From Clostridia bacterium (GTDB lineage: Bacteria; Bacillota; Dehalobacteriia; UBA4068): DNA of 8,468 nucleotides. Positions within the stretch are counted from its first letter, which is position 1, and every line of letters begins with the position of its first letter. Positions 6,045 through 8,468 of the stretch are shown piece by piece. The stretch covers positions 1 to 8,468 of the forward strand of contig JAAYYR010000180.1 in NCBI GenBank assembly GCA_012515255.1, given 5' to 3'. Made by a program: the position numbers and the translations under genes. The notes beneath the pieces were generated by a model, which was given only the letters and a program-made list of their open reading frames with translations, had not been told where the DNA came from and ran no database searches.

Positions 6045-7285
6045 AAAAGCTCATCGTCATCGGCGGCGGCCCGGCCGGCATTATGGCGGCGCTTATGGCC
6101 GCGCGCGGGGGTGCTGCCGTCACTTTATGGGAGCGCAATGATAGCTTAGGGCGCAAGCTTGCCATTACCGGCAAGGGGCGCTGCAATATCACCAATCGCT
6201 GCGATAACCGCGAATTAGTGCGCAATATCCCCGGCAACGGGGCCTTTCTCTATAGTGCTTTTTCCCGCTTTTCCGCCGAGGATACCTGGAATTTTTTTAC
6301 CTTATCCGGCCTGGCTTTGAAAATAGAACGGGGCCGGCGGGTTTTTCCGCTATCCGATAATGCGCATGATGTGGTGGCGGCTCTTGAGTCGGCTTTAGCG
6401 CGCTCCGGTGTGGAGATCAACTATCGGATGCGGGCGAAAAAACTGGCATTACGGCAGGGCAGGGTATGCGGAGCCTATGATTATACCGGCAGGCTGCATG
6501 CGGCAGACGCGGTAATTATCGCGACCGGCGGAGTCACATATCCCGCAACTGGCTCCACGGGCGACGGCTATGATCTGGCGCGTCAGGCCGGGCATAATAT
6601 CGTCGAGCCGCGTCCCTCGCTCGTGCCCCTTGAGACAGAGGAGAGCTGGCCGGCGGAAGTAGCGGGACTGGCGCTGAAGAATGTAGAGCTGCGCCTTTGC
6701 GCCGGTGAAAAGACATTGGATAAGGCTTTCGGCGAGATGCTGTTCACGCATTTTGGTATCTCAGGGCCGATCGTACTTAGCCTTTCGCATGCGGCTACTG
6801 CAGCTCCAGCCGGCGGTAAAGGGCTGACGGCGCTGATCGATCTGAAGCCGGCGCTTGATACGCAGCAGCTTGCCGAGCGGCTGCGGCGTAATTTTGATAA
6901 ATTTTCCCGCAAGTACTATATCAATAGCTTAAGCGAATTATTGCCCAGCTCGCTGATTCCGGTATTTGCCAGGTTATCACTGATCCCGGAGCATAAGCCG
7001 GTCAATCAACTGACGCGCGCCGAACGCGGTACTGTATTGAATCTGCTGAAGGCTTTGCCATTGACGATCAAAGGACCGCGCCCCCTCGCGGAGGCCATCG
7101 TCACCGCGGGCGGTGTCTGCCTGCGCGAGATCGACCCCAAGACCATGGGTTCCCGGCTGACTCCGGGCCTGTATTTTGCCGGCGAGGTGATGGATATTGA
7201 TGGCTATACCGGCGGCTATAATCTGCAAGCCGCCTGGAGCAGCGGCTGGGCAGCGGGGACGGCTGCCGCGAGCGCTTTGGATTAG
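6041..7285 (+). CDS. HI0933/YhiN family FAD-dependent oxidoreductase (aminoacetone oxidase-like)
   Basis: A 414-residue flavoprotein of the HI0933 (YhiN, BaiN-like) family. The N-terminal Rossmann fold holds GGGPAG (residues 8-13) for the FAD pyrophosphate and Glu31 at the end of the second strand for the ribose. Next comes the family block GRKLAITGKGRCNITN (37-52). ATGG (161-164) is the second dinucleotide contact, followed by TYPATGSTGDGY. The block GEMLFTHFGISGP lies mid-protein, and the C-terminus has GLYFAGEVMDIDGYTGGYNLQAA (from about residue 376), closing the FAD site. The real substrate of most members is unknown. The start is TTG at 6041, with AAAGGGGAT upstream (6025-6033); it overlaps the preceding TGA in the four bases TTGA, so translation is probably coupled. 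No clear terminator follows. In related Bacillota the same gene pair often continues with cmk/ispH-type genes; here it does not. Confidence 0.93.
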   Translation: MKKLIVIGGGPAGIMAALMAARGGAAVTLWERNDSLGRKLAITGKGRCNITNRCDNRELVRNIPGNGAFLYSAFSRFSAEDTWNFFTLSGLALKIERGRRVFPLSDNAHDVVAALESALARSGVEINYRMRAKKLALRQGRVCGAYDYTGRLHAADAVIIATGGVTYPATGSTGDGYDLARQAGHNIVEPRPSLVPLETEESWPAEVAGLALKNVELRLCAGEKTLDKAFGEMLFTHFGISGPIVLSLSHAATAAPAGGKGLTALIDLKPALDTQQLAERLRRNFDKFSRKYYINSLSELLPSSLIPVFARLSLIPEHKPVNQLTRAERGTVLNLLKALPLTIKGPRPLAEAIVTAGGVCLREIDPKTMGSRLTPGLYFAGEVMDIDGYTGGYNLQAAWSSGWAAGTAAASALD

Positions 7286-7605
7286 CAGTAGGGCCAGGCA
7301 AATGCTTTAGTCCTGGTACGCCCCGGTCAATGCCAAAAAGGCCATAGAGATTGTCGCCGCCGCTTGGAGCTACCGCTAGTCGGCTGACTGCCAGGGCAAA
7401 ATTAATGCTATTGGCCGCATCAGACGGTCTGTTTGAGCCACAATATCAAAGCCTGATATTAAGCGCGCTGGGAATCACCCGGTCGAGCTGCCCCAGCGGC
7501 ATACATTGCGGTGGTCAGGGCAGAGTATGTTTGCATTCTGCCACGGGGATTAAGCGTACGGCTCTGTGATCCGCAGGGCCATTGTAAACGAGGAAGGATA
7601 AGGGC
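7286..7605. other. 320-bp spacer without a convincing gene; several inverted repeats
   Basis: This stretch separates the flavoprotein gene from the methyltransferase-like gene. It holds a stem CCAGG / CCTGG (7294-7298 with 7312-7316, extendable by GGG / CCC, no T tract), an operator-like inverted repeat AATATCA-AAGCC-TGATATT (7442-7460), and a stem GGCAGA / TCTGCC (7519-7524 with 7537-7542). TTGAGC (7432-7437) and TATTAA (18 bp further) form a weak promoter-like pair overlapping the repeat. A 72-codon + frame from TTG 7351 is open but unlike any family I know. Short coding-like stretches on both strands are broken by stops, so a decayed gene is possible. Confidence 0.4.
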
Positions 7606-8178
7606 ATGGTCGAGATTTTAAGCTTTGTTTTATTATTTTTGCTGATCGCGCTTGTCGTGGGGCGTGTACTAATGCTGCGTCGGCGGGGTATTAATGTTTT
7701 TTTATTTGGCGCGACCGATAAATCCGATTTTATACTCATGCCTTTGATGCTATTTATGCTTTATGTTGTTTTGTCCGCTATTTTTCCCTTGCCTTTACCG
7801 CCTATATTAGTATACCGCTTCTGGCAGGCTATAGTTTTGAGCTGGCTTGGCTTGGCGATATGCTTTCTTAGCCTGCTTTGGTTCGCTATGACGCTGATCT
7901 CCTTTGGCGAGTCGTTCAGGGTAGGCATCGACAAGCAAGCGCCTGATAAGCTGGTGACGGCAGGTATGTTCGCCCTAAGCCGCAACCCGCTTTATATCGG
8001 GCTTTTATGCTTTATGCTGGGGATGTTTCTCATTTATCCCAATTTGTCTATGCTGATTTTTATTGTCTTGTTCGCCGCGGCCATCCATCGCCAAATTTTG
8101 CGCGAAGAAAAATTCCTGCGGACGCGATATGGGAAAGCATATGAGGATTATGCGCAAAAGGTCGGGAGATATTTTTAG
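7606..8178 (+). CDS. Isoprenylcysteine carboxyl methyltransferase (ICMT/PEMT) family membrane protein
   Basis: A 190-residue integral membrane protein with the signature of the ICMT / phospholipid-methyltransferase superfamily. Membrane segments lie at about residues 3-23, 42-61, 73-99 and 133-160. The SAM-binding region is seen as KLVTAGMFALSRNPLYIG (115-132), matching the family's G-x-(Y/F)-x-x-x-R-N-P-x-Y-x-G pattern, and the C-terminal block REEKFLRTRYGKAYEDYAQKVGRYF carries the conserved paired Glu (167-168) and Tyr/Arg residues. Bacterial members have no prenylated protein partner as in eukaryotes, and most substrates are unknown, so only a methyltransferase-type function is inferred. 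ATG follows AGGAAGG (7591-7597) with 8-nt spacing. The gene is alone, 320 bp after the previous gene, and is followed by a structured 3' region and a strong terminator. Confidence 0.88.
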   Translation: MVEILSFVLLFLLIALVVGRVLMLRRRGINVFLFGATDKSDFILMPLMLFMLYVVLSAIFPLPLPPILVYRFWQAIVLSWLGLAICFLSLLWFAMTLISFGESFRVGIDKQAPDKLVTAGMFALSRNPLYIGLLCFMLGMFLIYPNLSMLIFIVLFAAAIHRQILREEKFLRTRYGKAYEDYAQKVGRYF

Positions 8179-8206
8179 TGCCGCGATTTCCGGGATAGCG
8201 TACCAT

Positions 8207-8285
8207 GTTTAGCGGCGCAATAGCCGGCAACCGGACGATTACCGTTGCTCCCGAAGCATCTTGAAGCCGACGCGAAACGCTAAAC
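8207..8285 (+). other. Folded 3' region (candidate structured RNA or 3' UTR)
   Basis: GTTTAGCG (8207-8214) is the exact reverse complement of CGCTAAAC (8278-8285). Inside, GCAAcCGG (8227-8234) pairs with CCGTTGC (8242-8248) with one bulged base. The terminator follows 10 bp later. This could be the 3' UTR of the preceding gene or a small RNA; no family is recognised. Confidence 0.3.
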
Positions 8286-8295
8286 CGCATTATGT

Positions 8296-8325
8296 AAAAA
8301 GCTGACGAAATTTCGTCAGCTTTTT
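8296..8325. terminator. Perfect 30-bp palindromic terminator, probably bidirectional
   Basis: Arms AAAAAGCTGACGAAA and TTTCGTCAGCTTTTT are perfect reverse complements with centre at 8310/8311. The run of five Ts follows the GC stem on both strands, so it fits the end of the ICMT-type gene and of the minus-strand frame ending at 8378. Confidence 0.92.
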
Positions 8326-8377
8326 GAACGCATTGTTTGTGGGTTTGCCGATGGCCACACGGCTCCGGCAAAGCCCT

Positions 8378-8468
8378 CTAGGCGAGGAGCAGCTTTTCGC
8401 ATAATGTGAGGATGTCCGCGCCGCCGCGGCTGTTGCGGAATTCAATTTTTCCCGCGGCGGGGCCGGGA
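8378..8468 (-). CDS. Unidentified protein, C-terminal fragment (5' end outside window)
   Basis: On the minus strand a frame is open from the window edge for 29 codons to TAG at 8380-8378. The peptide includes GKIEFRNSRGGADILTLCEK and ends LLLA. The beta-strand-then-helix look (KIEFR, then an amphipathic ILTLCEKLLLA) suggests the true C-terminal end of a protein. It lies convergent to the ICMT-type gene, and the palindromic terminator at 8296-8325 is about 50 bp after its stop. I do not recognise the family. The fragment is short, so the call rests on open frame, composition and terminator position only. Confidence 0.45.
   Translation of the reverse strand, partial: PGPAAGKIEFRNSRGGADILTLCEKLLLA

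Noticed and set aside
7351..7569. 72-codon + strand frame with TTG start
   Set aside because: Weak, distant ribosome binding site and no known motif; kept only as a note on the spacer.
1..8468. CRISPR arrays, tRNAs, rRNAs, insertion sequences, prophage or defence genes
   Set aside because: Looked for on both strands; no repeat-spacer pattern, transposase motif, tRNA cloverleaf or defence-type protein was seen.

Overview
The window reads as ordinary chromosomal housekeeping DNA of a Bacillota-type bacterium. Support for this: strong purine-rich ribosome binding sites before nearly every gene, many short U-tailed hairpin terminators, about 50-55% GC, and an rluB-like / cob(I)alamin adenosyltransferase / HI0933-type flavoprotein gene string. 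The gene mix (bacterioferritin, M32 carboxypeptidase, YbaN-type membrane protein, corrinoid adenosylation) suggests an anaerobe, possibly of the Negativicutes/Sporomusa kind. That placement is inference; no rRNA or tRNA is present to fix it.

Layout. Positions 1-186 hold the tail of a type I methionine aminopeptidase gene. A 152-bp GC-rich spacer follows, then a tightly spaced + strand pair: an iron-sulfur-flavoprotein-like NAD(P)H:FMN reductase (339-914) and a complete M32 zinc carboxypeptidase (918-2417), closed by a terminator at 2461-2496. A small YbaN/DUF454 membrane protein gene runs on the minus strand (2711-3079) with its own minus-strand terminator near 2553-2607. Divergent to it, bacterioferritin (start 3386) runs on the + strand and faces an unrecognised four-helix membrane protein gene on the minus strand (4154-4657). 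The space between these two convergent genes holds two terminator-like hairpins. A divergent promoter region (4658-4753) carries a very good extended -10 and an inverted repeat, and starts the tight + strand operon rluB-like (4769-5476), cobO/btuR-like (5517-6044) and HI0933-like flavoprotein (TTG start at 6041, overlapping the previous stop). A 320-bp spacer without a convincing gene precedes an isoprenylcysteine-methyltransferase-type membrane protein (7606-8178). After it come a folded 3' region and a perfect 30-bp palindromic terminator. The last 91 bases are the 3' end of an unidentified minus-strand reading frame.

How the genes work together. The methionine aminopeptidase and the M32 carboxypeptidase both act on peptide ends, but they are not clearly one pathway. 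The central operon joins 23S/16S rRNA pseudouridylation, corrinoid adenosylation and a flavoprotein of unsettled function; this looks like co-expression of housekeeping genes rather than a pathway. Bacterioferritin has an intact ferroxidase site and haem ligand.

No defence system, mobile element, CRISPR array or clearly new multi-gene system was found. The observations most worth a second look are: the A8 run at the end of the YbaN-type gene, where loss of one base would extend the protein to the terminator; the inverted repeat in the rluB divergent promoter; the structured unexplained spacers at 7286-7605 and 8179-8295; and the cluster-binding cysteine motif of the flavin reductase.
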